Positions 63,757-64,000 of a stretch of DNA of 64,000 nt are shown in pieces. The notes under the pieces were generated by a model, which was not told the origin of the DNA, did no database searches, and saw only the letters and a list, made by a program, of their open reading frames with translations. The position numbers and the translations under genes are program-made. Within the stretch, counting starts at the first letter, position 1. Each line of letters opens with the position of its first letter. The stretch is from Kozakia baliensis. GTDB taxonomy: Bacteria > Pseudomonadota > Alphaproteobacteria > Acetobacterales > Acetobacteraceae. The stretch covers positions 2,522,501 to 2,586,500 of the forward strand of contig NZ_CP014674.1 of assembly GCF_001787335.1 (NCBI RefSeq). The letters run 5' to 3'.

Positions 63757-64000
63757 ATGCCGACTATCACCTCCCCCGATGGAACCGAAATCTTCTACAA
63801 GGACTGAGGCGCGAAGGATGCACCGGTCGTCATGTTCCACCATGGCTGGCCGCTTAGTTCGGATGATTGGGACGCGCAAATGATGTTCTTCGTCCAGAAG
63901 GGCTATCGCGTCATCGCTCATGATCGTCGCGGCCACGGACGCTCGACCCAGTCGGCGGCCGGCCATGACATGGACACCTATGTTGCCGACGTGATTGTCC
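63757..64000 (+). pseudogene. Alpha/beta hydrolase gene with in-frame stop (truncated by window)
   Basis: From ATG 63757 the frame reads MPTITSPDGTEIFYKD, a TGA at 63805-63807, then [20 protein letters not shown] and [20 protein letters not shown] then [20 protein letters not shown], the start of a chloroperoxidase-like hydrolase with its oxyanion HGW motif. Homologues have Trp at the stop position (TGG to TGA). The rest of the gene is outside the window. Either a nonsense mutation or a sequencing error. Confidence 0.82.

Noticed and set aside
1-64000. CRISPR arrays, rRNA genes or integrons
   Set aside because: No regularly spaced direct repeats, rRNA sequence or attC-like sites were seen.

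Overview
The window looks like a chromosome segment of an acetic acid bacterium (Acetobacteraceae, Alphaproteobacteria). The best evidence is a clear sldB-sldA pair for a membrane-bound PQQ-dependent polyol (glycerol/sorbitol) dehydrogenase. Supporting signs are a moderately high GC content, a two-subunit sugar-oxidising periplasmic enzyme beside OprB-type porins, and overall codon use. The genus cannot be fixed from the sequence alone.

Layout. (1) 1-6640 is the end of a prophage or prophage remnant. A tightly coupled leftward operon runs MazF/PemK-like protein, TerS, TerL, portal, scaffold, major capsid protein (cut by the window edge). It sits behind an intrinsic terminator and a small helical regulator-like gene, in a layout like a lambda Q/tR' late switch. 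A divergent XRE repressor gene is flanked by 15-bp WTGGC-N5-GCCAW palindromes, and the same operator type recurs about 0.65 kb away in a gene-free gap. (2) 7119-13089 is an RND-MFP-OMF efflux operon. (3) 13108-47850 is mostly housekeeping: tRNA-Lys, cyclophilin, coaD, gyrA, ssb, uvrA, a D-hydroxyacid dehydrogenase, dsbD, hrpB, an HtrA-type protease, an OmpR/EnvZ-type two-component system, infC with an apparent AUA start next to thrS, LPS-type glycosyltransferases, ribokinase, sldBA, dcd and murA, with several small proteins that are easy to miss. (4) 47947-52055 groups a PiT phosphate transporter, an OprB-type porin and polyphosphate kinase 2, all on one strand. (5) 52130-55428 carries an L-lactate-type permease with its own OprB-type porin. 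(6) 55939-57246 is a three-module YsnF/DUF2382 stress protein.

(7) 57703-64000 is an accessory region: an aldo/keto reductase, a frameshifted DUF1348 gene, an IS481-family element that has itself been interrupted by an IS110/IS1111-family element, then LysR, pirin and an alpha/beta hydrolase with an in-frame stop. Removing the inner element (59869-61513, 1645 bp) restores the outer transposase frame exactly (984 nt, 328 codons). The inner element has subterminal inverted repeats, a 222-bp non-coding 3' flank where this subgroup is expected to encode its guide (seek/bridge) RNA, and a perfect 30-bp palindrome upstream of its transposase.

The most promising leads are the guide-RNA-type IS1111 element caught with a reconstructable target, the paired operator arrays of the prophage repressor, and the terminator-gated packaging operon led by a MazF-like gene.
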